Part shown: positions 27,101-35,675 of the stretch, one piece after another
Layout: every line of letters begins with the position of its first letter
Numbering within the stretch: position 1 is the stretch's first letter
From: Deltaproteobacteria bacterium
GTDB taxonomy: Bacteria; Desulfobacterota; Syntrophobacteria; Syntrophobacterales; Syntrophobacteraceae
NCBI GenBank assembly: GCA_021780695.1
Contig: JAJXYD010000022.1
Location: 62,001-126,000 of the forward strand
DNA: 64,000 nucleotides
Reading direction: 5' to 3'
Notes under the pieces: model-generated
Databases searched by the model: none
Seen by the model: the letters and a program-made list of their open reading frames with translations, nothing else
Told to the model about the DNA's origin: nothing
Made by a program: the position numbers and the translations under genes

Positions 27101-29069
27101 AAGAGACCTCACGACCGAAAGGACAATGGCCGATGCCGTGGAGGCAGCGTCTTCGCCTCTGGCCGGTTTTTCGGATTCGACCCGGCAGTGGCTGCTCGAG
27201 GATCCCGAGGATTGTCTGCAGATGCTGCTCGACCTCAAAGCCATGCAGGAAAAAGGCCAGGTTATCGTTGAGTGGCCCGAGGGGGAAAAACTGAAGGTCA
27301 CCCCCGAGGTCGGTTTCGATCAGTTCCACATGCAGATACGCGGTAAGACCGACTGGTTCGAAGTGAGCGGAGGGCTCAGGGTTGACGACAACCTTGTGCT
27401 CGATATGAAACGTCTTTTCGAACTTATAAATACAACAACCAAGCGCTTCATTCCATTGGAGGACGGCCGCTTCCTGGCCCTCACAAAGGAATTCCGCAAA
27501 AGGCTCGAAGAGCTGGATGCCTATGCTGAAAAGAAGGGAAAGGATCTCCGGCTTCATTCCCTGGCAGCCATGACCGTATCCGATCTTATAGAGTCTATCC
27601 CAAACGTTGAATTGGATGAAGCCTGGAAATCCAAGATCGACCGCATCAGGGCCGGACAGCAGATAACACCACGAGTGCCCTCAACACTTCGGGCAGAGTT
27701 GCGCGATTACCAGGTGGAAGGCTACACGTGGTTGTCTCGCCTGGCGCAAATGGGAATAGGCGCATGCCTTGCCGATGACATGGGCCTTGGGAAAACAGTT
27801 CAGGCTATTGCCGTGGCCCTCGAGCGCGCCGCTGTGGGACCAAGCCTGGTTGTTGCTCCCACTTCTGTTTGCTGGAACTGGATGAGCGAAGTGAATCGGT
27901 TCGCCCCCACGCTCAACGCTGTCCAGTTTAACGGCAACAACAGGCAGGAACTGGCAAAAAGTCTCAAGCCTCACGATGTGCTCGTTACCAGCTATGGACT
28001 GTTGATCCAGGAAACCGAGCTTTTGTCCTCCATCGATTGGAACACCATCGTTTTAGATGAAGCCCAGGCAATCAAGAACGTCTTTACCAAGAGATCCCGT
28101 GCGGCAATGGGACTCAAAGGGAGCTTCAGGATAGCCACCACCGGCACGCCAATCGAGAACCATCTCAGTGAACTGTGGACTCTTTTTAATTTCATCAATC
28201 CCGGTCTTCTGGGTTCCATGCAAAGGTTCAATGCCAGGTTTGCCGTCCCGATAGAGAAATACAACAACCGGGATGCGAGCAAGCGCTTAAAAAAACTGAT
28301 CCAGCCTTTTATGTTGCGGCGGCTCAAGTCCCAGGTCCTCGAAGAACTGCCTCCTCGAACGGAGGTTGTCCTAAAGGTGGAGATGAGCGCTGAAGAATGC
28401 GCATTTTATGAAGCCTTAAGGCGACAGGCCCTGGAAAAGATCGAAACCGACAGCGCCCCCGTTGCCCAGCAGCAATTCCAAATCCTGGCCGAAATAACGA
28501 AGTTAAGACAAGCGGCCTGCAATCCAAGACTGGTGATCCCCGATACTTCGCTATCGAGTTCAAAACTTGAAGTTTTTGGAGAAATTGTCTCGGAGCTGCT
28601 GGAAAATCGGCATAAAGCCCTCATTTTCAGCCAATTCGTCGGACATCTCAATCTAATCCGTGAATACCTGGATGATCGAAAAATCAGCTACCGTTATATC
28701 GATGGAAGCACACCGGCTAAAGAGCGCAAAGAAGAAGTCGACCGTTTTCAGGCGGGCGATGGAGAGCTTTTCCTCATTAGCCTCAAAGCCGGTGGACTGG
28801 GGCTGAATCTTACCGCCGCCGACTACGTCATCCACATGGATCCCTGGTGGAATCCGGCAGTTGAAGACCAGGCATCCGACCGCGCCCATCGCATCGGCCA
28901 ACAACGCCCGGTGACAATCTACCGGCTGGTGACCAAGGGCACTATCGAGGAAAAGATCGTAAAGCTTCACCAGGAAAAAAGGGACCTTGCCGGAAGTCTG
29001 CTGGACGGAGGCGATATCAGCGGAAAAATTAGTGCCGAGGAACTGCTCAGGCTAATCCAACAGAAATAG
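24114..29069 (+). CDS. Large SNF2-family (Swi2/Snf2) DNA-dependent ATPase
   Basis: 1651 residues. The C-terminal third is a complete Swi2/Snf2 motor: LRDYQVEGYTWLSRL (Q-motif/motif I lead), Walker A DDMGLGKT near residue 1221, VVAPTSVCWNW (Ia), DEAQ near 1314 (II), TGTPIEN (III), and FSQFVGHL, GGLGLNLTAADYVIHMDPWW and DRAHRIGQ (IV-VI, near 1585). The N-terminal 1150 residues are unusual. There is a CxxC...CxxC cluster near residues 127-150 (CISCAK, LCAPC), HEAT-like helical repeats near 240-340, TPR-like helices to about 700, then a region akin to SNF2-associated N-terminal domains. The start is GTG 24114 with AAGGA upstream. It lies 242 bases before mukF on the same strand; a joint function is inferred. 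Confidence 0.93.
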   Translation: MMAQTKEKLAGRLLEAYGSLQPAEQTVLQICSVICEPVVDSVLYKIFCKADLHLPGEKIGSQKALELHLKRLRAHKLLDERNQVPREIIEHLTRRAVTAGLIFNAGDLLEGIESEQSWTSKLPSSKHCISCAKPIQGEAFKAVPGHLCAPCAEAELKILSENVNLENWPAKQIMHAVSAQGDLKSRLAVLWKVDEALQKFHPSNKDLSIFQNFLVQNLGYFPSHPLAYVVRQAALLACTRIGRPILALLLKILRKEPWQFYANVLAAAGSIAPENSEVKNLLIEASGDPNPEIRRRVMTILREGNVAWALATVVKLSNDGDKIVSEMARSTLAGWEKSKVRGFPSRRVTSASPHTPLRTTIRFGPLVRAIQEELPSVHPQFRSYSTPLCSRILRDVRIGMYSRDRYFYHKQLNEFISICGRNSDYFNYFIGIFNEPFDPEWFATLPLEDRMYALSLIFNQTIRDLTPDAEALSYAMDISLFSQGPRFDADQMFYYLVSRLIMGGRPSEARKILAQIEEPDYKLGLMGWLLFIEGRNSEAVESFENDIRQLRRRVGKRNVIFRGISGFFYILALIRSQDEELLKKGEQLVSSILSSKGEQNGGLSIFRSLKGLLRAQQTEFDEAHSLIDAESEGAGILPTLFNAIASYWVDGKLSEEVTARIHKIFHAAKEVKMDWVAMESAALLTGSGRQDPVYARFLAEVNSRGTMKSLVSSIVVEEPWQKGLRALIQIGQEPEGSAGGGPEAGMRLIWLFDYDRQTLSLKPVEQKLSAKGTWSKGRPVSMNRLFNGNKLDYISRQDHALCSALRQDRYYYHEYHFDRDKLLPALVGHPQVFLEESPSTQVEFVKGEPEIRVVKSGSKLKIKFGAELDESRFVLMQETPTRFRVIELTEKHRRIARVLGNKGLTVPASAAQDVLGAISMLSSHVLVHSDIGGKSKDVADIPSDPTPHVQLIPSGPGIRVEVFVKPFREEGGPYLRPGVGASNVIAEVGGKKIRAQRDLTTERTMADAVEAASSPLAGFSDSTRQWLLEDPEDCLQMLLDLKAMQEKGQVIVEWPEGEKLKVTPEVGFDQFHMQIRGKTDWFEVSGGLRVDDNLVLDMKRLFELINTTTKRFIPLEDGRFLALTKEFRKRLEELDAYAEKKGKDLRLHSLAAMTVSDLIESIPNVELDEAWKSKIDRIRAGQQITPRVPSTLRAELRDYQVEGYTWLSRLAQMGIGACLADDMGLGKTVQAIAVALERAAVGPSLVVAPTSVCWNWMSEVNRFAPTLNAVQFNGNNRQELAKSLKPHDVLVTSYGLLIQETELLSSIDWNTIVLDEAQAIKNVFTKRSRAAMGLKGSFRIATTGTPIENHLSELWTLFNFINPGLLGSMQRFNARFAVPIEKYNNRDASKRLKKLIQPFMLRRLKSQVLEELPPRTEVVLKVEMSAEECAFYEALRRQALEKIETDSAPVAQQQFQILAEITKLRQAACNPRLVIPDTSLSSSKLEVFGEIVSELLENRHKALIFSQFVGHLNLIREYLDDRKISYRYIDGSTPAKERKEEVDRFQAGDGELFLISLKAGGLGLNLTAADYVIHMDPWWNPAVEDQASDRAHRIGQQRPVTIYRLVTKGTIEEKIVKLHQEKRDLAGSLLDGGDISGKISAEELLRLIQQK

Positions 29070-29247
29070 TTTGTCTGATAGTTTCTTTGTTCAACGGCTT
29101 TTCCGGTTTTAGGATTTTCGATGATGCCGCCCGGATTCCCCCTGCGGTTCCAAAGCCCTATTTTCATAAAGGATCCCGAAAGGATACAACTCAGGGCTGT
29201 TATTCCTCAATCCTTCATGGTATTCCATTCGGCCTTAGAGAGGCTTT

Positions 29248-29273
29248 GACAACCGGCTAACTGGGCGGTTGTC
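29248..29273. promoter_or_regulatory. Inverted repeat upstream of mukF
   Basis: GACAACCG (29248-29255) and CGGTTGTC (29266-29273) form a perfect 8-bp inverted repeat with a 10-base spacer, 39 bases before the mukF start. It could be an operator, an attenuator-like hairpin or the terminator of the SNF2 gene; no T-run follows. Confidence 0.35.
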
Positions 29274-29311
29274 CCCTTCGGTTTAAATCCCTGCACAGGT
29301 TTGCCTATAAA

Positions 29312-30622
29312 GTGAAACATCTCAGTGTAGCCGATTCAATCGCCAAAACGTGGTCCCTGGATTTTTCTCTCCAACTGGACCGGGAAGACGCCGCTTTTCT
29401 TGCGGGCATCCATACGTGGCTCGCCATAAATCCGGATCCCACAATGGATGAGGACCAGCTCCGAAACATCTACCGCATCGTCGGGGAAGTGGCCCACAGC
29501 GATCCATCCTCGATAGCCCTGCGGGCTACGAGCGCAATTGCCAGGCTTCGCGAGCAGCGCCTCATGGTTAGAACCGACACGGCCGGGGTAATAAGGGGCG
29601 GTGAATACTCCCTCTCGCTCATGGGCAATGCCATCGCCGAATGGTTTGGAGAGCAGGAGGGCCTTACCCGTAAAAGCCTTGAAATCATAATGACCCAAAT
29701 CCGCGCGGGCCTTGGCCAGATCCACCTCGCAGCTGAAGCTGGAGGCGATGACGACCACTGGGAGTCCCAGGTGAGCGGGCCGCTCAAGCTCACCGTGGCC
29801 CAGTTGATCGAGGGCATCGAACGACGCCAGCAGGGCATGGATGTCCAGCAGGAACAAATCCGGGAGCGCATCGAGGCAACGCTTGAAGAAGATTGGTTTG
29901 AAGCGGTTGTCTCCTGTGAAAATCTGCTGGTGACTACCAGCGAGGCGCTCCAGGAACTCCACAAGGTCCTGATGCATGAAATCGAGGGGATGTCCTCGCT
30001 TCTTAGCGAAATAGAGGACCTGTGCGAGAAGGCTTTTAGACCCGAAGCCGTTGAGGCTATCGAACATGTGCGAAGACAAATCGAAAGGATCGGCGCGTGG
30101 GGGGAAAATCGTTTCGCCACATGGTCGGAATACTATCAGAACGTCCACGAGTTCATACGGTCGGTGATAAGCGTCGATCCGGAGCGCGCCGTCCGCACAA
30201 GGCTTCGGGATGCCATAAAAGGTTACGGGCGACCTGTCTTCTGGTTTTTAAAGGTCGCCGACCAGGGACCATATATTCACTTGAGAACCGATTCGGATAT
30301 CCGCCCCGCGCAAACAGTCGAGCGGGAACTAAAGCCGGTGGAACAAGAACTCGTTGACGCCGGAATTATGAGTCTGCCCCTCGACCGGATTGTCCAGGAG
30401 ATCTCGAACAAGCTCCAAAGCAGCGGACAGGTCGAACTTCTGGATATCCTGGGCGAACTTCTTCCCCGCCACACCTTCCATGAAATCTACATTCTTGCCG
30501 GAGAACTCGCCGAATGGCTCATTCGCCAGGGCGTTCCCATTCCGCTCCATGATCAGTCCTGGTATCGGGTGGGCAAGGGCATCGAGATACAGAAATTAAC
30601 CGTGCGTCAGAGGAAATCGTAA
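29312..30622 (+). CDS. mukF: Chromosome partition kleisin MukF
   Basis: 436 residues, nearly the length of E. coli MukF (440), starting at GTG 29312. Similarity to MukF runs throughout: an N-terminal winged-helix region (ALRATSAIARLREQRLMVR, then YSLSLMGNAIAEWF matching the MukF 'YRLTPLGIGITDYY' region), a helical middle with HWESQVSGPLKLTVAQLIEGIERRQQ and DWFEAVVSCENLLVTTSE, and VHEFIRSVISVDPERA (MukF: VHKFIRTAIDMDKNR). MukF is the kleisin that bridges MukB heads and binds MukE. Its TAA directly precedes the mukE start. Confidence 0.9.
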   Translation: MKHLSVADSIAKTWSLDFSLQLDREDAAFLAGIHTWLAINPDPTMDEDQLRNIYRIVGEVAHSDPSSIALRATSAIARLREQRLMVRTDTAGVIRGGEYSLSLMGNAIAEWFGEQEGLTRKSLEIIMTQIRAGLGQIHLAAEAGGDDDHWESQVSGPLKLTVAQLIEGIERRQQGMDVQQEQIRERIEATLEEDWFEAVVSCENLLVTTSEALQELHKVLMHEIEGMSSLLSEIEDLCEKAFRPEAVEAIEHVRRQIERIGAWGENRFATWSEYYQNVHEFIRSVISVDPERAVRTRLRDAIKGYGRPVFWFLKVADQGPYIHLRTDSDIRPAQTVERELKPVEQELVDAGIMSLPLDRIVQEISNKLQSSGQVELLDILGELLPRHTFHEIYILAGELAEWLIRQGVPIPLHDQSWYRVGKGIEIQKLTVRQRKS

Positions 30623-31282
30623 ATGCATAGCGAAAGAGACAGAACCTACAACTCCCTGGACCAGGTGATCCTTGATCCCCTGTTCCCGGGCATAGACCAC
30701 CGGCTGCGAACCGGCGGTCATATAGACATGGACGATATCCGGTCCTATGAGTTCCTTCTGCAGTCCGAACCCTTTTTGCAGGTTTTCTACGAAGGCTACG
30801 ACTGCCGGCTGGTAAACGGCCAGGAGGGCTATTTCTACCTTCTCTCGGAAGGAGATCTTCTGGGCCACAGACGCCTGAGCGGCGCGGAGATGCTCGTTGG
30901 CCAGGTCGTAGCACTGCTCCGCATGGACCCGGCCTACTTAAAAAAGGCGGGTCAGATCCCGATCGAGCAAATTCTCTCCCATCTCGAAATGCTTCTGGGC
31001 AGGCAAAGGCTTGCCGAAGTGCTTGCGCCAAGGACCCGCGGACGGGATGCGGAAATGGACAACCGAAAGATAAGAGAGGCCGTGGATAAGGCCATAAACG
31101 GACTCGCCCGCCTGGGATTTATCGCCCTCGATCGCGCAAACGAATCCGTCATTGCGGCCCGCTCCATTGCGCGCTTTACCGAACCGGTTCGGGATGCGCA
31201 AGAGATGTCTTTGGCCCTCGAAGAACTGATCAAGCTCGGAGAAGTGGAACTCGATGATGAAGAGCAACAGAACGAGAATTGA
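30623..31282 (+). CDS. mukE: Condensin accessory subunit MukE
   Basis: 219 residues (E. coli MukE is 234). Family stretches include ILDPLFPGIDHRLRTGGHIDMDDI (MukE: [22 protein letters not shown]), the aromatic FLQVFYEGYDCRLVNGQEGYFYL and the winged-helix part DNRKIREAVDKAINGLARLGFI. A good ribosome site (AGAGGAAA) lies at the end of mukF. The acidic C-terminus overlaps the mukB start by 29 bases. MukE binds MukF and DNA in the condensin complex. Confidence 0.9.
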   Translation: MHSERDRTYNSLDQVILDPLFPGIDHRLRTGGHIDMDDIRSYEFLLQSEPFLQVFYEGYDCRLVNGQEGYFYLLSEGDLLGHRRLSGAEMLVGQVVALLRMDPAYLKKAGQIPIEQILSHLEMLLGRQRLAEVLAPRTRGRDAEMDNRKIREAVDKAINGLARLGFIALDRANESVIAARSIARFTEPVRDAQEMSLALEELIKLGEVELDDEEQQNEN

Positions 31283-34200
31283 GAGTTTGGTGCTTATCAA
31301 CTGGAACGGCTTTTTCTTCCAGCGTTTCCAGATGGATGCCGGCGTTACGGCCCTGGAGGGAGAAAACGGGGCGGGAAAGACTACCGTTATGATTGCGGCC
31401 TTCGTGGCGCTTCTTCCCGACCAGAGGCTGCTCCAGTTTCGAAACGTCTCCGATGCGGGAGGTATCGAAGGCGACCGAGGTCTTTTCGGCCGCCTTGGCC
31501 AAAGAGGCACCGCCTATACGCTCCTTGAACTTGGCGCCCAGGAGGGCAAACGGGTGCTTGCGGGCGTAATGCTCAGAAAAAAAGCCTCTCCCAGCCTCGA
31601 ACTCACCCCTTTCATAGTCGAGGGGCTGCCGGCCGATTTATCCCTGCAGCAGATCCTGCTCATCCGGGAGGGGGATACCGAACGGGTCCCGGAACTCTCG
31701 GAGCTTTCCCGCAGGCTCGTGCAAACCGGGGCCTCCTTTAGCGTCTGCGAATCGGTTGGCCAGTATACCTCGGGTCTTTTCGACCTGGGGATTACCCCCA
31801 TGCGGATGGAAGCCTACGTGGAGCGCGAAAAGTTTAACCGCATGCTCCAGACAAGCATGTACGGCGGCTTATCGGGCTCGATCCAAAAGGGGCTAAGAAA
31901 CTATCTTCTGGCCGAAGACCAGTCGCTGAGAAACCATGTGGCCCGAATGCGCGATAACCTCGACGCCTGCAGGCTCACGCGCCGGGAAATCTCTTCGGCC
32001 GAAAGCAAGTACCAGGTAATCGAGGGAATTTTCAAATCCGGCTACGGCATGCTCGAATCCGCCTTCCACGGCGCAAGGCTTCGGCTGCTTAATCTCAAAC
32101 AGATTGCCGATGCGGCCAGAAGTGAACATCTGAGCCGAAAAGCCGAGGTTTCAAAACTGAGGACGCGGTTAGGCGAACTCGAGGGCAAACACGCGCGGCT
32201 AACTTGCGAACTCGACGAAAAACAACGCGACCAGTCAAGGGCCGAAGACCTGGTACGCGATCGCAAACAAGCGTTAAAAACCGCCCTCGAAATCGAAAAG
32301 ATTTCCAGGACTTTCGATGTGGCCAAAGAGGATTTGGAGCAAAGCGGACAAAAAGTCAGAAGCCTTGAGAAAAAATATCGGGATTTGCAGGCAAGGGTCG
32401 AAGACCTTACCGCCCAAAAGGACCAGACGGCCGAAGGGCTCTCGGATGCCTCCAAGGCCTGGGAGCAGATCTCGCGCAATGTGGCCCTCTTTAAACTGGC
32501 GCACCAAAACCTGCAAGATTGCCGAAAGGCTCTTCCCGGCCATGAAGTGAATGCCGCAAACGCCCCGGCTCTTTTGCAACAGTGCCGTCAGGAGTGGGCA
32601 AAGGCGCTTGAGACCAAAACGGCCATTGAGCGGGAACTCGAATCCCTTGGCTCACGTTTAAAAGCCTACGAGGAAACCCTCCAGGCCCTCTCCAGCGCTT
32701 CGGGGAAAAAAGTCTTGCGGGAAAACGGCCTCCAAACGGCCAGGGAACTCGAAGAAGATTTCCGAAAGATGGAGCTTTTGGTAAGGCAGGCCCCAAGCAT
32801 AACCGAAGAGTTCAAAAGATCGGCCGCAAGGGCTGAGCGGCAGCAAGCCGTGCGCAAAAAATCCTCATTTCTGGAAAATATGGGAGAAAAGGTCGCGAGC
32901 GCTAACGACTTGCGCTCGCTCTTTGGAGCCGTTCAAAATGAATTGAGCGGCTTTGCCGAGGAACGCTCCGCTCTTCAGGATCTCCTCGCCTCGCTAAGGG
33001 AAGAAAAAGTGCGCCTCGATCAGCAAATCGGGCGCCTGGGCCCCGAGGCTTCCGAATGGAAGCAGGCGATGTCGATCGCGGCAAAGCTCGAAGCCCTTCT
33101 ATCGGCAAAGATTACCGACGGGCCATCTCTTGAAAGCTTCGAGGAGCGGGTCCGGGCCGACCTGGAATCTGTTGGCGGCCGCCTTAGGCTTCTTCATAAA
33201 GATAGGGAACTTGCCGTCTCGAAAGTCTCCGAACTCGAATTTGGAGGCGGCCGCCTCGATGAGGCCATCCTCAGACTTCGGGACCTGGTCGATGGAGCCC
33301 TTGCCGCCGAACTCTACGACGATACACCGGAAAAGGACGCCCCGGCCCTGGAAGCACGGCTTGGACCCCTGTTCGGGGCCATCTTGGTAGAAGACATCCC
33401 CCAGGCCGCCGAGATAATCTCCAGGGAACCCGACCGTCCCGAGCACATCTGGCTTGTCGAGGCAGGGACCCTCAAGGGAGTGCCGGACGGAAAACCCTAT
33501 CCGGCAGCCGAACTTGTAAAAATGGGCGATGCCTACCGGCTGTCCCGTCACCCGGAAAGACCGGCCGTTGGCCGCGCGGCCCGCGAGCGTGAAATTCAGA
33601 GGCTTAAGGCTTACCTCGAAAGCCTTACGAGCGAAATTGAAACGGCTCGAAACGAAGAGGCCCGTTTGCTCGAAGTAATCGAAAAAGTCGGGTTGCTAAA
33701 GAGGCACTATAGATTCCTGGGCGCGGTTGACCCCGGGCAAACCATTGCGGGCATCCAGGAGCGGCTGGCCGAAATTGAAGCCCAAACCCTTCCGGCTAAA
33801 AAGCGCGTCGAGGAGATTGCTTCGCTTATCAGAGCCCGCCGCGAGCTTTCAAACGAGATCGGGAAAATCCTGCCTGACGCGGATCTTCTCGATGAAGAAG
33901 ACTGGCTTGCAAAATCAATCGAGTTAAAGAGGCAGCTAAAACACGCGGAAGAGGCCCGAACTCGAATCGAATCGATCCGGCGGGCCGTGGAACGTGTAAG
34001 GGCAGGCATCTATGACCTGGAAAATCCCCCCCCGCCCCCCCGGGCTCTGGCGCAGCGAAAAGAGGAGCTCTCAAAAGCCGAGGCCGTACTCCAATACTGG
34101 TCCAGGGGCCGCGATCTGCTGATCACCCTGATCGATCGCATCCCGCACCTCGCGTTTCAGGACCAGGAAAAAGTCCTGGGCGAACATCATAGTGCCTTCG

Positions 34201-35663
34201 AAGAGTTAAAAAATCAAAAAAGAGTCCTCGACAGGGAGCTTGAGGTCTCAAGGCGCGCACTCGCGGAGGCCGACCGGGAATACAGCCTGGCTCGCGAAGA
34301 GTTTAACTCCTTCGATGCAAAGTCCAAGGGACTGTTTGAAAAGCTTGAAAATCTGAAAAATGATCTTTTGAGCAGCGGAGAGGACGGGAGCAAACAAAGC
34401 CTGGAGGATGCCGAAAACTTAAGGTTAAAAATGGGCGCGGAGTTTAAGTCCGTCCAAAAGGCCGAAAGGGAAGTCGGAAACGAGCTCATTCGAGCCGAAA
34501 AGGACATGGAAATCGGCATGGCAAGGGTCGCCGAAGCCAGAGCCAAAAGGACAAAATGTTTAAAAGAGCTCTTGCCTAACTGGCGGGCCTGGATGAGCCT
34601 TAGACACACCGTAATGCGCCAGGGCCTCTTTGAGCGCTTGATGGAGCCTGCGGTTATAGCCTCCTACGAGCAGAAGACCTCCACTCTGGCCTTCGAGGAT
34701 GCCTCGAGGCGCCAGGGAGAGCTCAAAAATATCCTAAAGACTATCTCCGAGGCCGAGGAACTTCGCCAGGAGTTGGAAAAGCCTTTTGAGACCAGGGATA
34801 GCCTCATGGGGCGAGCCTTCCTCAATCTGGAAGCATGGTTTATGATTCGCCGGTTCCTTGAAAGAAGCACCCCGCGCGACATCACCCAGGCCGATGACCC
34901 CGAAATCGCCGTAAAACAGATAGGCGGCTACCTTATAAGGCTGCGCGAAAGACTAGACGATCAGCAGCGGCAATTGCGTCAGCGCTCCGATGCGGTGGCA
35001 AACAGCATCCGCAATCGCATCCGCATAGAAGAGCGCCAGGTCCAGCAGCTAAACAGAAGGCTCGAAGCCGTAAGCTTTGGGACCATCGCGGGCATACGCA
35101 TCTATCTTGACCGGGTCGAAAGCATGCAAAGACTCCTTACCGGTTTGCAGGTCCAAAAAGAGCTTTTCAACTCCCACATCTCCCTTGAGGAGGCCATGTC
35201 CGAACTCTACAGGCAGGTTGGAGGCGGTCAGATCCGGGGCGATCAGCTTCTTGACTATCGCGAATACGTCCGTATGAGCGTAGAGGTTCGCAGGTTTGGA
35301 ACCGACAAGTGGATAAAGGCCTCATCCAATACACTGTCTACCGGGGAGTCTATCGGCGTAGGCGCAGCCGTTCTCATGGTGATTCTGGATGCCTGGGAGC
35401 ATCAGGCCGTCCTCTTTAGAGGAAAACGCGATGTGGGAAGCGTTCGCTTCCTTTTTCTGGACGAGGCCGCGCGGCTTAGCCCCAAATCCTTCGACACCCT
35501 GGGGGAGTTTTGCGAAAGCATGGACCTCCAGCTTCTCGTTGCCGCCCCTTCGGCCGACAGGGCGCGCCGGGGTACAGCCTACCGGCTGGTGCGACGCATA
35601 GATGAAAGGGGCGCCGAAGAAGTCGTTGTGCGCGGGCGGCGCTTCACCGGGCAATTCGAATAG
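31254..35663 (+). CDS. mukB: SMC-like condensin ATPase MukB
   Basis: 1469 residues (E. coli MukB 1486). The head opens with SLVLINWNGFFFQRFQMD and Walker A GENGAGKTT (residues 36-44), closely matching MukB's LTLINWNGFFARTF. Long coiled coils flank a MukB-type hinge near residues 680-780 (YDDTPEKDAPALEARLGPLF, ending HPERPAVGRAARERE). The C-terminal head has LLDYREYVRMSVEV, the ABC signature LSTGESIG near 1361 and Walker B FLFLDEAARL near 1400. This is MukB rather than generic SMC, Wadjet JetC or MksB, judging by length and the hinge. A proline-coding C8-G-C7 tract lies at 34026-34041. The start overlaps mukE. Confidence 0.93.
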   Translation: MMKSNRTRIESLVLINWNGFFFQRFQMDAGVTALEGENGAGKTTVMIAAFVALLPDQRLLQFRNVSDAGGIEGDRGLFGRLGQRGTAYTLLELGAQEGKRVLAGVMLRKKASPSLELTPFIVEGLPADLSLQQILLIREGDTERVPELSELSRRLVQTGASFSVCESVGQYTSGLFDLGITPMRMEAYVEREKFNRMLQTSMYGGLSGSIQKGLRNYLLAEDQSLRNHVARMRDNLDACRLTRREISSAESKYQVIEGIFKSGYGMLESAFHGARLRLLNLKQIADAARSEHLSRKAEVSKLRTRLGELEGKHARLTCELDEKQRDQSRAEDLVRDRKQALKTALEIEKISRTFDVAKEDLEQSGQKVRSLEKKYRDLQARVEDLTAQKDQTAEGLSDASKAWEQISRNVALFKLAHQNLQDCRKALPGHEVNAANAPALLQQCRQEWAKALETKTAIERELESLGSRLKAYEETLQALSSASGKKVLRENGLQTARELEEDFRKMELLVRQAPSITEEFKRSAARAERQQAVRKKSSFLENMGEKVASANDLRSLFGAVQNELSGFAEERSALQDLLASLREEKVRLDQQIGRLGPEASEWKQAMSIAAKLEALLSAKITDGPSLESFEERVRADLESVGGRLRLLHKDRELAVSKVSELEFGGGRLDEAILRLRDLVDGALAAELYDDTPEKDAPALEARLGPLFGAILVEDIPQAAEIISREPDRPEHIWLVEAGTLKGVPDGKPYPAAELVKMGDAYRLSRHPERPAVGRAAREREIQRLKAYLESLTSEIETARNEEARLLEVIEKVGLLKRHYRFLGAVDPGQTIAGIQERLAEIEAQTLPAKKRVEEIASLIRARRELSNEIGKILPDADLLDEEDWLAKSIELKRQLKHAEEARTRIESIRRAVERVRAGIYDLENPPPPPRALAQRKEELSKAEAVLQYWSRGRDLLITLIDRIPHLAFQDQEKVLGEHHSAFEELKNQKRVLDRELEVSRRALAEADREYSLAREEFNSFDAKSKGLFEKLENLKNDLLSSGEDGSKQSLEDAENLRLKMGAEFKSVQKAEREVGNELIRAEKDMEIGMARVAEARAKRTKCLKELLPNWRAWMSLRHTVMRQGLFERLMEPAVIASYEQKTSTLAFEDASRRQGELKNILKTISEAEELRQELEKPFETRDSLMGRAFLNLEAWFMIRRFLERSTPRDITQADDPEIAVKQIGGYLIRLRERLDDQQRQLRQRSDAVANSIRNRIRIEERQVQQLNRRLEAVSFGTIAGIRIYLDRVESMQRLLTGLQVQKELFNSHISLEEAMSELYRQVGGGQIRGDQLLDYREYVRMSVEVRRFGTDKWIKASSNTLSTGESIGVGAAVLMVILDAWEHQAVLFRGKRDVGSVRFLFLDEAARLSPKSFDTLGEFCESMDLQLLVAAPSADRARRGTAYRLVRRIDERGAEEVVVRGRRFTGQFE

Positions 35664-35675
35664 GCCCGGCAGGCC

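Noticed and set aside
29336..30148. 270-codon minus-strand frame opposite mukF
   Set aside because: Fully antisense to mukF, whose homology is clear.
24114..35663. Wadjet (JetABCD) or MksBEFG defence system
   Set aside because: MukB-type hinge, near-E. coli lengths and FEB gene order point to MukBEF; no JetD/MksG topoisomerase-like gene follows (the next gene is a GlxA-type regulator).
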